Assembly: GCF_000621145.1 (NCBI RefSeq)
Contig: NZ_JHZB01000030.1
Location: 1-48,501, forward strand
DNA from: Desulfobulbus elongatus DSM 2908
Lineage (GTDB): Bacteria; Desulfobacterota; Desulfobulbia; Desulfobulbales; Desulfobulbaceae
Direction: 5' to 3'
DNA: 48,501 bases
The notes beneath the pieces were generated by a model. It saw only the letters and a program-made list of their open reading frames with translations, was not told the DNA's origin and ran no database searches. The position numbers were made by a program, and so were the translations under genes. Shown here one piece after another: positions 25,610-34,370 of the stretch (the stretch's first letter is position 1; every line of letters starts with the position of its first letter).

Positions 25610-26365
25610 TCAGCCGTGGGGATCGGCCGGTTTGAGGTCGCGGCTGTCGACCAGGGCGTAGGCGCTGTGGTTGTGGATGGACTCGAAGCTCTCGACCGCC
25701 ACCGAAAACCAGGCGATATCGGCGTGGGCAAGGGCCTTCTGGGCGACCTGGCGGGCCACGTCCTCGACGAACATCGGCCGGGCATAGGCCCGTTCGGTCA
25801 CGTATTTTTCGTCGGGCCGCTTCAGGAGGGCGTACACCTCGGAGGAGCCGCAGGACTCGGCCATGGCGATCAGGTCTTCCAGCCAGATCAGGGCCAGCGG
25901 CCGGACGGTGAGGGTGATCTCGGCCCGCTGGTTGTGGGCCCCGGCCGCGCTGATCTCCTTGGAGCAGGGGCAGAGGGTGGTGACCGGCACCACCACGGTC
26001 AGCAGCGGTTCGCCGCTGGCCGCCGAGGAGGCGGTGAAGGTGCACTGGTACTCCATCAGGCTGGGCGTGCCGCTCACCGGCGCCTTCTTGGCGATGAAGT
26101 AGGGAAAGCGCATGGTCAGCCAGGCCTCGGCGGCCTGCAGTTGTCGGCACACCTCGGTGAGCAGCTCCGGAAAAATGCCGGCGTGGATGTCCGGCAGGAA
26201 GCGGGTCAGCAGGGCGGCCATGGTGCTGACGCAGGATTCGAGCCGGCCCCGGGGCACCTGGGCCTGGAGGTCGATGGTGGCCACGGTGTGCTGGATGCCG
26301 CCGCCCTTTTCGGGAATGCGGACCGGGCAGGTGAACTGGTTGATGCCGACGGTGTGCAGGGACAT
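25610..26365 (-). CDS. folE2: GTP cyclohydrolase FolE2
   Basis: Converts GTP to dihydroneopterin triphosphate, the first step toward folate and related pterins. The 251-residue product is the type IB (FolE2) enzyme, which is not zinc-restricted like FolE. Visible signatures are QHTVATIDLQAQVPRGRLES, YFIAKKAPVSGTPSLMEYQC with TFTA, the metal-site TTLCPCSKEISAAGAHNQR, and the C-terminal ESFESIHNHSAYA. It converges with the aldehyde dehydrogenase gene (8 nt apart) and is divergent from the S4-domain gene. No riboswitch is evident in the 170-bp upstream spacer. Confidence 0.95.
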   Translation of the reverse strand: MSLHTVGINQFTCPVRIPEKGGGIQHTVATIDLQAQVPRGRLESCVSTMAALLTRFLPDIHAGIFPELLTEVCRQLQAAEAWLTMRFPYFIAKKAPVSGTPSLMEYQCTFTASSAASGEPLLTVVVPVTTLCPCSKEISAAGAHNQRAEITLTVRPLALIWLEDLIAMAESCGSSEVYALLKRPDEKYVTERAYARPMFVEDVARQVAQKALAHADIAWFSVAVESFESIHNHSAYALVDSRDLKPADPHG

Positions 26366-26533
26366 AAGGATACTTCTCGCGGAGGATGAGCCTGCCCCTT
26401 ACCTCATTTTCGCGGCTTCGGCAACTCTCTTGGCGTCGCCGGCCGTCCCAGGGGCGGAGGAGGGAGCGCGGCCGCTTCTTTGTTTGATCGATCCGGACAA
26501 CCGTGGTATTTTGCCGGGATAAAAGGAGCGCCG

Positions 26534-26923
26534 GTGGCGGACATGGAACAGGTACGGATCGATAAATGGCTCTGGGCGGCCCGGTTTTTCAAGACCCGGT
26601 CCCTGGCCGCCAAGGAGGTGGGGGCCGGCCATGTGGCGGTCAACGGCGACAGGGTCAAGCCGGCCCGCATGGTGCGGACGGGCGATCTGCTGACCATCCG
26701 GCAGGGCTTTCTCGAAACCTCGGTCCGTATCCAGGAGGTCAGCGAGCGGCGCGGCCCGGCAGTGGTCGCCCGGACCCTGTACGAGGAAACCGGGGAATCG
26801 CTGGCCAAACGGGAACAGGTGCTGGCGGAACGCGCGGCCATGCAGCTGCATGCCAGTCAACCCGACCGGCGGCCCGACAAGCATGAACGGCGGAAGATCC
26901 GCCAATTTCTCAAAAAAGAATAA
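26534..26923 (+). CDS. S4-domain RNA-binding protein, Hsp15-like
   Basis: A 129-residue protein with an N-terminal S4 domain: [20 protein letters not shown] and [19 protein letters not shown] basic C-terminal tail ends [14 protein letters not shown]. This is the layout of heat-shock protein 15 (HslR), which rescues stalled 50S subunits carrying peptidyl-tRNA. A GTG start at 26534 is chosen because AAGGAG ends 5 nt before it; an ATG lies three codons on. It is followed by the purine genes 17 nt later, so co-transcription is likely. Confidence 0.88.
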   Translation: MADMEQVRIDKWLWAARFFKTRSLAAKEVGAGHVAVNGDRVKPARMVRTGDLLTIRQGFLETSVRIQEVSERRGPAVVARTLYEETGESLAKREQVLAERAAMQLHASQPDRRPDKHERRKIRQFLKKE

Positions 26924-26940
26924 GCAGGGGACAAACAGAG

Positions 26941-27570
26941 ATGAGACGAGTGGAGCGGGCGCTGATCAGCCTGACCGATAAATCCGGATGCGAGGAATTT
27001 GCCAGGGCTCTGGCCGCCATGGGGATCGAAATCCTGTCCACGGGCGGCACGGCCCACAAGCTGCGTGCCAGCGGCCTGGCCGTGACGGATGTGTCGGCAT
27101 TCACCGGCTTCCCCGAGATGCTGGACGGTCGGGTGAAAACCCTCCATCCCCTGGTGCACGGCGGCATTCTCCATCAGCGCGACAACGCGGCTCACCGGGA
27201 GCAATGCCAGCGGCACGGCATCAAGCCCATCGACATCGTGGCCGTCAACCTCTACGCCTTCGCCAAAACCGTGGCCGCGCCCGGCTGCACCCTGGCCGAC
27301 GCCATCGAAAATATCGACATCGGCGGCCCGACCCTGCTGCGGGCATCGGCCAAGAATTTTCAGGACGTCACCGTGATCGTCGATCCGGCCGATTATCCGC
27401 AGGCCGTGGCTGAATTGCAGGCCCAGGGCAACACCACCCTGGCCACCCGGTTCCGTCTGGCCCGCAAAGTCTTCGAGCTGACCGCCGCTTACGATGCCGC
27501 CATCGCCCAATGGCTGCGCACCGTCGATCCGGCCACCAATCCCTATTTTGCAGGAGCCGAGCATGCGTAA
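26941..27570 (+). CDS. purH: Stand-alone IMP cyclohydrolase (PurH N-terminal domain)
   Basis: The 209-residue product contains only the MGS-like IMP cyclohydrolase domain that closes the purine ring: [55 protein letters not shown] and [18 protein letters not shown]. Usual PurH is ~510 residues with an AICAR transformylase domain, which is missing here, so the preceding formyl transfer must be done by a separate protein elsewhere. The 3' end overlaps purN by 8 nt. The arrangement suggests a purine/pyrimidine salvage-control operon rather than decay, because length and motifs of the domain are intact. Confidence 0.92.
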   Translation: MRRVERALISLTDKSGCEEFARALAAMGIEILSTGGTAHKLRASGLAVTDVSAFTGFPEMLDGRVKTLHPLVHGGILHQRDNAAHREQCQRHGIKPIDIVAVNLYAFAKTVAAPGCTLADAIENIDIGGPTLLRASAKNFQDVTVIVDPADYPQAVAELQAQGNTTLATRFRLARKVFELTAAYDAAIAQWLRTVDPATNPYFAGAEHA

Positions 27571-28144
27571 CATGGCGGTCCTGCTCTCCGGCAGCGGCAG
27601 AACCCTGGACAATTTTCATGAACGGATCGCGGCCGGCAGCCTGCGCACCCGGATCCGGGTGGTCATCGCCAACGTCGCCGACGCCCTGGGCCTGGAAAAG
27701 GCCAGGCGGTACGGCTATCCCGCCTTCCATGCCCCGGACAACGACGAGATCAACCGGATTTTGGCGAACTACGAGGTCGATCTCGTCGTTCTGGCCGGCT
27801 ATCTCAAGCTCTACACCCCGCCCGCCCACCTGCGCCGTTCAGTGCTCAACATCCATCCGGCGCTCATCCCGTCCTTCTGCGGGGCAGGCTTTTACGGCCA
27901 CCACGTCCACGAGGCGGTCAAGGCACGGGGCTGCACGGTGAGCGGCTGCACCGTCCATTTCGCCAACGAACTGTACGATCAGGGGCCGATCGTGCTCCAG
28001 CGCTGCGTGGCCCTGGAGGACGGTGACACCCCCGACGACATCGCCGCCCGGGTGTTCGCGGTGGAATGCGAGGCCTATCCCGAGGCGATCAATCTGGTGG
28101 CCGCCAAGGGCGAGGCCTATTTCTGGGAGAGGGTGCACCAATGA
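27563..28144 (+). CDS. purN: Phosphoribosylglycinamide formyltransferase, PurN-like
   Basis: A 193-residue folate-dependent formyltransferase that modifies GAR in purine synthesis. It has the phosphate-binding start [14 protein letters not shown], the core [15 protein letters not shown] and the catalytic IHPALIPSF...[16 protein letters not shown] with the usual Asn-His-Asp set ([10 protein letters not shown] and D in YDQGPI). The usual G-x-x-x-x-G-x-x-V-H region appears as [20 protein letters not shown] ribosome site overlaps the end of purH, and the stop overlaps pyrR (ATGA), so translation is coupled. Confidence 0.9.
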   Translation: MRNMAVLLSGSGRTLDNFHERIAAGSLRTRIRVVIANVADALGLEKARRYGYPAFHAPDNDEINRILANYEVDLVVLAGYLKLYTPPAHLRRSVLNIHPALIPSFCGAGFYGHHVHEAVKARGCTVSGCTVHFANELYDQGPIVLQRCVALEDGDTPDDIAARVFAVECEAYPEAINLVAAKGEAYFWERVHQ

Positions 28145-28674
28145 CCGCACGGACCATCATGATCGGCAGAGACATCGAACGCAGCCTGGACCGCATCGGC
28201 ATGGAGATCGTGGAGCGCAACCACGGCGTCGCCAACCTGTCGATCGTCGGCATCCACACCGGCGGGGTCTACCTGGCCCAGCGCATCAAGCAGCAGATCG
28301 AAGAGCGCGAGGAGGTCACCCTGCCCGCCGGCACCCTCGACATCACCCTGTACCGCGACGACTGGAGCCTCATTTCCCAGAACCCGATCGTCAAGAAGTC
28401 GGATATCGGCTTTCTTCTGGAAGACAAGCGGGTCATTCTGGTCGACGACGTCATCTTCACCGGCCGGACCATCCGCGCCGCCATGGATGCGATCATGGAT
28501 TACGGCCGGCCCTTGTCGATCCAGCTGGCGGTGCTGGTCGACCGCGGCGGTCGCGAGCTGCCGATTCAGCCCGACTATGTCGGCATGACCGTCACCCCGG
28601 CCGCCAACGAACGTGTGGATGTCCTGCTTGCAGAGAAGGACACCCGTGACGCCGTGGTCATCACCAAACGATAA
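28141..28674 (+). CDS. pyrR: PyrR, pyrimidine operon regulator/uracil phosphoribosyltransferase
   Basis: A 177-residue phosphoribosyltransferase-fold protein. The PRPP loop VILVDDVIFTGRTIRAAMD, the N-terminal IVGIHTGGVYLAQRI, LDITLYRDDW and the end TPAANERVDVLL match PyrR. In Gram-positive bacteria PyrR binds pyr mRNA and causes attenuation; here no pyr attenuator is visible, so enzymatic salvage or an unlinked target is possible. It overlaps purN by 4 nt. The preceding purine genes and this protein form one compact unit. Confidence 0.94.
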   Translation: MTARTIMIGRDIERSLDRIGMEIVERNHGVANLSIVGIHTGGVYLAQRIKQQIEEREEVTLPAGTLDITLYRDDWSLISQNPIVKKSDIGFLLEDKRVILVDDVIFTGRTIRAAMDAIMDYGRPLSIQLAVLVDRGGRELPIQPDYVGMTVTPAANERVDVLLAEKDTRDAVVITKR

Positions 28675-28734
28675 AGCCGGCAGCGGCCGTGCCGGCACTC
28701 GGTGGGGTTGCCTGCGGAAACCTTTTGCTCGCGA

Positions 28735-30192
28735 ATGCCCATGAACGGCTCATTGAACACCCCGTCCATCCCGCCGGATCTGGAGGCGGTCTGCCAGCGC
28801 GTCCGGGAAAAGGCGGAGAGCTACGAGCACTACAACTTCACCCAGGGACGCAACGACTTCCTGAAGGCGTTCTTCGATCTGGCCCAGGAATACGATTCCC
28901 TCGACGATTTTTACCGGATCTGTGTCTCCGTTCCCCTGGCCCTGGTCGGCGTCGCCAGCGGACTCTATCTGTGCGAGAACCGGGAACGCGGCCTGCAACT
29001 GGTCTGTTCCAGCGAGGATGGGGTGCTGGCCGAACCGCGGCCGGCGGACTATCCGGTCCAGATGCAGGAGATGCCGTACGAACTGGGCGGCTCCTACATC
29101 ATCCCCATTTTCAGCAAGCAGCCCTTTTCCAAGGATACCGACGACCGTACCGCGGACCGGCAGATGAAACTGTGGGACGATCTGCGGGGATTGTGCGGCA
29201 GCGGCCGGATCCTGGGGATGTTCGAAGTCCGGCGCAAGGAACGGCTGACCGAGTCCGACAAGTTTTTTTTCGCCAAATACGCCAACCGGATCGGCTACAA
29301 CCTCGACAACCGGCTGATCGCCCGGCAGAACATCGAACGGTTGAAATTCATCAACACCCTGGTGATCGATATTGAGCACAACATCATCGTGCCCAATATG
29401 TATTTCCGGCATCTGTTCAACCAATTGAAGAAGAAGATCGGCCTGATCGAGGAACTGAAACGCGAAATCACCTCGAGCCAGGAAACGCCCGCGCCGCGAT
29501 GCGGCTACTGTTTCGGCCGCCTGCAGGCCCTGCAGGCGGACCTGGTCAAATACCACCAGGAAATCGTCAAGCATCACGCCAACATGAGCCTGTTCATTGA
29601 AAGCCTGTTCCGCAGGGAACATTTCGAGCGTGGCCACTTGGTACTCCACCCCAAACGATGCTTTGTCGAAAAAGAGGTGATCCTGCCCCAACTGGACCAC
29701 TACGCCAGCCGGCTGCAGGCCGCCAACGTCACCGTTGACCGGCCGCAGAACATGTACGAGGAGGAATTCCCGATCCTGGTCGACATCGGTCTGCTGGCCC
29801 AGGTCTATGCCAACCTCTTCTCCAATGCCGCCAAGTACACCAAGGAAATCATCGATCACCGGGGACAGGTGCGGAAGGCCATGGCCTATGGCCGGGAAAT
29901 TGTCGACAATTTCCCGCATCCCGGTAAAAAGGGGATCAAATTCAACGTGTTCACCACTGGGGCCAGCATGTCGGTGGAACAGGGCAACCGGTTGTTCCAG
30001 GAAGGGATGCGCGGCGACGACAATCTGGATATTCCCGGCACCGGCCACGGCCTGTCGTTCATCCGCTTGGTGGTCGAGATGCACGGCGGCAAAGTCGGCT
30101 ACGAACCGACACAAGAGGGCAACAACTTTTATTTCATCCTGCCCCTGCCGCCGGTCGATTATCCGCCGGCCCTGTACCACAACGCCGGGTAG
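28735..30192 (+). CDS. Sensor histidine kinase-like protein with GAF-like and HATPase domains
   Basis: A 485-residue protein without membrane segments. An N-terminal region (about 20-200) resembles a GAF sensor. Next comes a helical segment with DIEHNIIVPNMYF (about 212-225), where the histidine could be the phosphorylation site. A long coiled helix contains a CGYCFGRLQALQAD pair of cysteines. The HATPase domain has N-box AQVYANLFSNAAKYT and G-box GTGHGLSFIRLVVEMHGG. The histidine motif is unusual (DIEHN), so activity may be altered. No response regulator is next door, suggesting an orphan kinase. The ATG at 28735 or 28741 is the start; neither has a strong ribosome site. Probably senses a soluble signal. 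Confidence 0.75.
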   Translation: MPMNGSLNTPSIPPDLEAVCQRVREKAESYEHYNFTQGRNDFLKAFFDLAQEYDSLDDFYRICVSVPLALVGVASGLYLCENRERGLQLVCSSEDGVLAEPRPADYPVQMQEMPYELGGSYIIPIFSKQPFSKDTDDRTADRQMKLWDDLRGLCGSGRILGMFEVRRKERLTESDKFFFAKYANRIGYNLDNRLIARQNIERLKFINTLVIDIEHNIIVPNMYFRHLFNQLKKKIGLIEELKREITSSQETPAPRCGYCFGRLQALQADLVKYHQEIVKHHANMSLFIESLFRREHFERGHLVLHPKRCFVEKEVILPQLDHYASRLQAANVTVDRPQNMYEEEFPILVDIGLLAQVYANLFSNAAKYTKEIIDHRGQVRKAMAYGREIVDNFPHPGKKGIKFNVFTTGASMSVEQGNRLFQEGMRGDDNLDIPGTGHGLSFIRLVVEMHGGKVGYEPTQEGNNFYFILPLPPVDYPPALYHNAG

Positions 30193-30260
30193 GCCCGCCC
30201 TAGTCCGGTAATTTTCGTTTTGTTTCGCGGTTACAGCCTTCTTCACTCTCTCGGTTTCCG

Positions 30261-32558
30261 ATGGTCCCCTCTGCCATGAGCACGTCCGTCCCCGTCCCCG
30301 CCATGGAGCTGCTGGCCCCCGCCGGCACAATATCCGCCTTCGAGGCCGCCCTCGAGGCGGGCGCGGATGCGGTCTACGTCGGCGCGCCCGGCCTGAACGC
30401 CCGTGCGCTGGCGCGCGATTTCACCCTGGCCGAGATCGCCGCCATGACCGGCCATGCCCACGAGCGCAACAAGAAGCTCTATGTGGCCATGAACAGCCTG
30501 GTTAAGGAAGACGAGATCCCCCTGGCCCTGGAAACGCTGGCCGTGCTCGACGGCATCGGGCCCGACGCCCTGATCATCCAGGACCTGGGCCTGTTGCTGC
30601 TGGTGCGCCGCTTTTTTCCCCGGTTGCAGGTGCACGCCTCGACGCTGATGACCGTCAACCATGCGATGGCGGCCGATTATTTTGGGGCCTTGGGTTTTTC
30701 GCGCATCGTCCTGGCCCGGGAATTGAGCCTGGATGAGATCCGGGCCATCCACCGACAGAGCGACATGGAGTTGGAGATCTTCATTCATGGGGCCATGTGC
30801 TTCAGTTATTCCGGACTCTGCCGCTTTTCCAGCCTGCACGGCGGCAAGTCGAGCCTGCGCGGCCAGTGCGTGCAGCCCTGCCGCCGCCGCTACGACTGGC
30901 TGCCCTCGGGCAAGCGGGCCGGCGCCGGCCAGGGCGGCAAGGGCGGTGGCTATCTTTTCTCCATGAACGATCTCAGCGGCATCGATCATTTGGCCGGGGT
31001 GCGGGCGGCCGGCGTGGTCAGCCTCAAGATCGAGGGGAGGCTCCGGTCGGTGGCCTATGTCCGCAGCACGGTCGGGGCGTACCGCCTCGCCCTGGACGCG
31101 CTCGATGCCCCGGTCGACCGGAGGGCCGGCATGCTCGCCGAGGCGCACCGGCTCCTGGATGCGTCCATGGGGCGGAAGCGCGCCTCCGGATTTTTGCTCG
31201 CCGGCCAGGAGGACCGGTTGATCGTGCCCCGGCTTTCCGGAAGCACCGGCGAGGTGATCGGCAGGGTGGTCCGGCTGGAGATTGCCGCGGGACAAAGGGT
31301 GGACCGGGCGGCGACGGCGCAGGTGGTGTTGCAGGCCCCGGTCCGGGTGGGCGACCGTCTGCGGCTCTACCAGGAGCGCACCGGCGACCGGACGAGCTTC
31401 ACCCTGCGCTCCCTGACGCTCAAGGGGAAGCAGGTGGCGGAGGCGGAGGCGGGGCTGACGGTGGGTATCGGGCTGGCCGGCATCGAGGTGAAGCACCTGC
31501 GGCAGCCGTTTGCCGGGATTCTGTTCCGGGTCGATGTGAGTGGGCGCGATGAGAAGAAACGTTCGGCTGTGGCGCGGGCGGCTGAGCGCATGATTGTGCC
31601 GTTGCCCGATCCCGCAGCGCTGGCCCACCGGTTGGCCGATCTTGACATGGAGCCCGCAACGGACCAATCGAGCTCGACGGGGCAGCAGGCGGGCGGAGGC
31701 CGCCGGACCGGCCGCGGCGCGCCGCAGCACGGCCGGCCGACATCGCCGGAATGGTGGCTCAAGGTCGCCACCCCCGAGGCGATGACGCTCCGGTATCCCT
31801 TCAAGGTCGCCAGGGTGCTGGTCGAACTCACTGAAGAGACATTGGCTTGGGGCCTGCACGGCAGGCAGCGGAAACCGGGAGGCGTGCCGTTGGTCTGGAC
31901 CCTGCCGCCGGTGCTGCATCAAGAGCGGCTGCCCTGGTACCGCGAAGCGGTGGCCCAGCTCCGGCGCCAAGGAGCGAGGTGTTTCCAGATCGGCCACATC
32001 GGCCAGATCGCCCTGTTCGTCGATGGGACCGGCCAACTGCCAGCCGACGGTGGCCTGGAACTCTATGGCGACTTTACCTGCAATATCCTCAACAGCGCCG
32101 CCCTGCGTCTGTATGCGGCGCGCGGGCTGGCCGGGGTGCAGTTTTCCCTGGAAACAGACCGGGCCACCCTTGCCGCGGCCCTGGCCCATTTCTCCCGTAG
32201 CGTCTCTGCGCCGGGGACGATGCGCATGAAGGTCGGACTCACCGTGCACGGCCGGCCGCCGCTCTTCACCGCGCGGCTCGACGCCCCCCATTTCCAGGGG
32301 CAGCGATCCTTCGCCAGTCCGCGCGGCGAGCGGTTCTATCTCGACCGCCGGGGGGAGGCCGTCTCCGTCCACTCCCATACCGTCTTCTCCCTGTTGCCGC
32401 ATGCGGACGAACTCGTTCGGCTGGGTATCGACTACCTCGTTGTCGACGTCAGCCATGGCCAACCGAAAAGGATAGCCGCCGAAGTGACCGCCCTGCTCAG
32501 CGGCCGGGGCGAACTGCCGCCGTCTTTTTCCGGGAACTATGCTGGCATCCTTTCATGA
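30261..32558 (+). CDS. Peptidase U32 family protein (YhbU/RlhA-like)
   Basis: A 765-residue protein of the U32 family. The start AMELLAPAGTISAFEAALEA, then GADAVYVGAPGLNARA, the signature EIFIHGAMCFSYSGLCRFSS with nearby GQCVQPCRRRY, and SLKIEGRLRS are characteristic. Conserved cysteines suggest an iron-sulfur site as in RlhA, which hydroxylates 23S rRNA; others are called collagenase-like proteases. A low-complexity insert (GRGAPQHGRPTS, about 480-495) separates the C-terminal half. The exact reaction is not determinable. The ATGs at 30276 and 30303 are alternative starts. It precedes msbA by 60 nt. Confidence 0.85.
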   Translation: MVPSAMSTSVPVPAMELLAPAGTISAFEAALEAGADAVYVGAPGLNARALARDFTLAEIAAMTGHAHERNKKLYVAMNSLVKEDEIPLALETLAVLDGIGPDALIIQDLGLLLLVRRFFPRLQVHASTLMTVNHAMAADYFGALGFSRIVLARELSLDEIRAIHRQSDMELEIFIHGAMCFSYSGLCRFSSLHGGKSSLRGQCVQPCRRRYDWLPSGKRAGAGQGGKGGGYLFSMNDLSGIDHLAGVRAAGVVSLKIEGRLRSVAYVRSTVGAYRLALDALDAPVDRRAGMLAEAHRLLDASMGRKRASGFLLAGQEDRLIVPRLSGSTGEVIGRVVRLEIAAGQRVDRAATAQVVLQAPVRVGDRLRLYQERTGDRTSFTLRSLTLKGKQVAEAEAGLTVGIGLAGIEVKHLRQPFAGILFRVDVSGRDEKKRSAVARAAERMIVPLPDPAALAHRLADLDMEPATDQSSSTGQQAGGGRRTGRGAPQHGRPTSPEWWLKVATPEAMTLRYPFKVARVLVELTEETLAWGLHGRQRKPGGVPLVWTLPPVLHQERLPWYREAVAQLRRQGARCFQIGHIGQIALFVDGTGQLPADGGLELYGDFTCNILNSAALRLYAARGLAGVQFSLETDRATLAAALAHFSRSVSAPGTMRMKVGLTVHGRPPLFTARLDAPHFQGQRSFASPRGERFYLDRRGEAVSVHSHTVFSLLPHADELVRLGIDYLVVDVSHGQPKRIAAEVTALLSGRGELPPSFSGNYAGILS

Positions 32559-32618
32559 AATGCGGTAAAGGCAAAGCCCAATTGTGCCGATCCTTGCCCA
32601 CCTCTTTCGTGCCTGAAC

Positions 32619-34370
32619 ATGACGAATAAAGAGATCATTGTCCGCCTGATGGCGGTGCTCAAGCCCTATACGGCCAAAATGGCGATCGCCATGGCGTCGA
32701 TGGTCGCGGTCGGGGGCTTCAACGCGGTGCAGGCCTATCTGGTCAAACCCCTGCTGGATGAGATTTTCATCAAACAGGATGCACACCTGCTGAATTTGCT
32801 GCCGCTGGCCCTGCTTCTGGTCTTTTTCATCAAGGGGATCTTTTATTTTCTCCATTCCTATTTCCTGGAGATGGTGGGGCAGTGCGTTATCAGGGATTTG
32901 CGCACCCAGGTCTATGACCACATCATGGATCAACCCCTGCGTTTTTTTCACAAAACGCCGACGGGTGAGCTGATCTCCAGGATCATCAACGATGTCAGCA
33001 TCGTCCAGAACTCTGTTTCCTATACCCTGATCCGCTCCCTGCGGGATCTCTTTTCGGTGTTCGGTCTGTTGGGGGTGATCTTTTACATGGATTGGCGCCT
33101 GGCGCTCATTTCCCTGGTCTTTCTGCCCATGGCCGCAGTGCCGATCATTGTCTTCGGCCGGAAATTCAGGAGGATCAGCACGAATTACCAGGTGAAGCTC
33201 GGCGAGGCCACCAGCCAGTTGCACGAGACCATCGCCGGGGTGAGCATCGTCAAGGCGTTTTGCATGGAACCGTTCGAGAAAAAACGGTTTGCCAAGCGGA
33301 TGCAGAACATCATGAACATCCTGCTTTCCGAGACGTGGTACAACAGCCTGTCGCATCCCTGCATAGAAATACTCGCGGGCCTCGGCATGGCTATCATCAT
33401 CTGGTTCGGCGGCGGTCAAGTCTTGGCGGGCCATTCGACGCCGGGGGCGTTCATGGCCTTTCTCACCGCCCTGCTCATGCTGTACGAACCGGTCAAGGGG
33501 GTGAGCAAGGTCAATTCCAACATCCAGCAGGGCGTTGCCGCCGCGCACCGCATTTTCACCCTGCTGGATGTCGGCTCCGACATCAGGGAAGCGCCCGGCG
33601 CCCCGGACATGCCCCCGTTTCGCCGGCAGATCGAGTTCGCCGACGTCACCTTCGGCTACGAGCACGATATCCCGGTGCTCCGGCAACTCACCTTCCGGGT
33701 GAACCGGGGCGAGGTGCTCGCCGTGGTCGGGCCGAGCGGCGGCGGCAAAACCACCCTGACCAATCTGATGCTCCGCTTCTACGATGTCGATGCGGGGCGC
33801 CTTTTGATCGATGGCGTCGATGTCCGCACCTACACGCTGGCCTCCCTGCGCCGCCAGATCGCCGTGGTCACCCAGCAGACGATTCTGTTCAACGACACGG
33901 TGCGGAACAACATCGCCTACGGCCGCGACGACTGCTCGGAGGAGGAACTTCTGGCCGCGGCGCGGGCGGCCTACGCGCTCGACTTCATCACGGCCCTGCC
34001 GCAAGGGTTCGACACGGTGATCGGCGAATCGGGCTCGCGGCTCTCGGGCGGGCAACGGCAGCGGCTCTCCATCGCCCGGGCGCTCCTCAAGGACGCCCCC
34101 ATCCTCATCCTCGACGAGGCGACCTCGGCGCTCGACAACGAGTCTGAGCGCGAGGTGCAGCAGGCTCTGGACAACCTGATGCACAACCGCACCACCATCG
34201 TCATCGCTCATCGCCTGTCGACCATCCAGAACGCCGACCGGATTGTCGTGCTGAAAGAGGGCCGGTTGGCGGAAGAGGGCAGGCATGGCGAGCTGCTCGC
34301 CCTCGGCGGCGAGTACAGTTTCCTCTATAACCTCCAGTTCGCTGGCGATGCCAACAAGGAGCAGGAATAA
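32619..34370 (+). CDS. msbA: Lipid A export ABC transporter MsbA
   Basis: A 583-residue half-transporter with a six-helix membrane domain (about 20-310) and an ATPase domain. Walker A is VVGPSGGGKTTLTN (about 370), the signature SGSRLSGGQRQRLSIARALL, Walker B ILILDEATSALDNESE, and the switch histidine IVIAHRLSTIQ. MsbA flips lipid A-core across the inner membrane. The stop overlaps the O-antigen ligase start (TAATG), and two further LPS genes follow, supporting MsbA rather than a drug exporter. Length is typical. Confidence 0.95.
   Translation: MTNKEIIVRLMAVLKPYTAKMAIAMASMVAVGGFNAVQAYLVKPLLDEIFIKQDAHLLNLLPLALLLVFFIKGIFYFLHSYFLEMVGQCVIRDLRTQVYDHIMDQPLRFFHKTPTGELISRIINDVSIVQNSVSYTLIRSLRDLFSVFGLLGVIFYMDWRLALISLVFLPMAAVPIIVFGRKFRRISTNYQVKLGEATSQLHETIAGVSIVKAFCMEPFEKKRFAKRMQNIMNILLSETWYNSLSHPCIEILAGLGMAIIIWFGGGQVLAGHSTPGAFMAFLTALLMLYEPVKGVSKVNSNIQQGVAAAHRIFTLLDVGSDIREAPGAPDMPPFRRQIEFADVTFGYEHDIPVLRQLTFRVNRGEVLAVVGPSGGGKTTLTNLMLRFYDVDAGRLLIDGVDVRTYTLASLRRQIAVVTQQTILFNDTVRNNIAYGRDDCSEEELLAAARAAYALDFITALPQGFDTVIGESGSRLSGGQRQRLSIARALLKDAPILILDEATSALDNESEREVQQALDNLMHNRTTIVIAHRLSTIQNADRIVVLKEGRLAEEGRHGELLALGGEYSFLYNLQFAGDANKEQE

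Noticed and set aside
24064-25785. Long open frame on the minus strand (573 codons)
   Set aside because: It is antisense to the aldehyde dehydrogenase, whose motifs are complete; the minus product is glycine/histidine/arginine-rich with no domain, as expected from GC-rich shadow frames.
30243-32462. 739-codon minus-strand frame
   Set aside because: Antisense to the U32 gene in GC-rich sequence, with low-complexity composition and no recognisable motif.
32553-34286. 577-codon minus-strand frame
   Set aside because: Antisense to msbA, whose ABC signatures are unambiguous.
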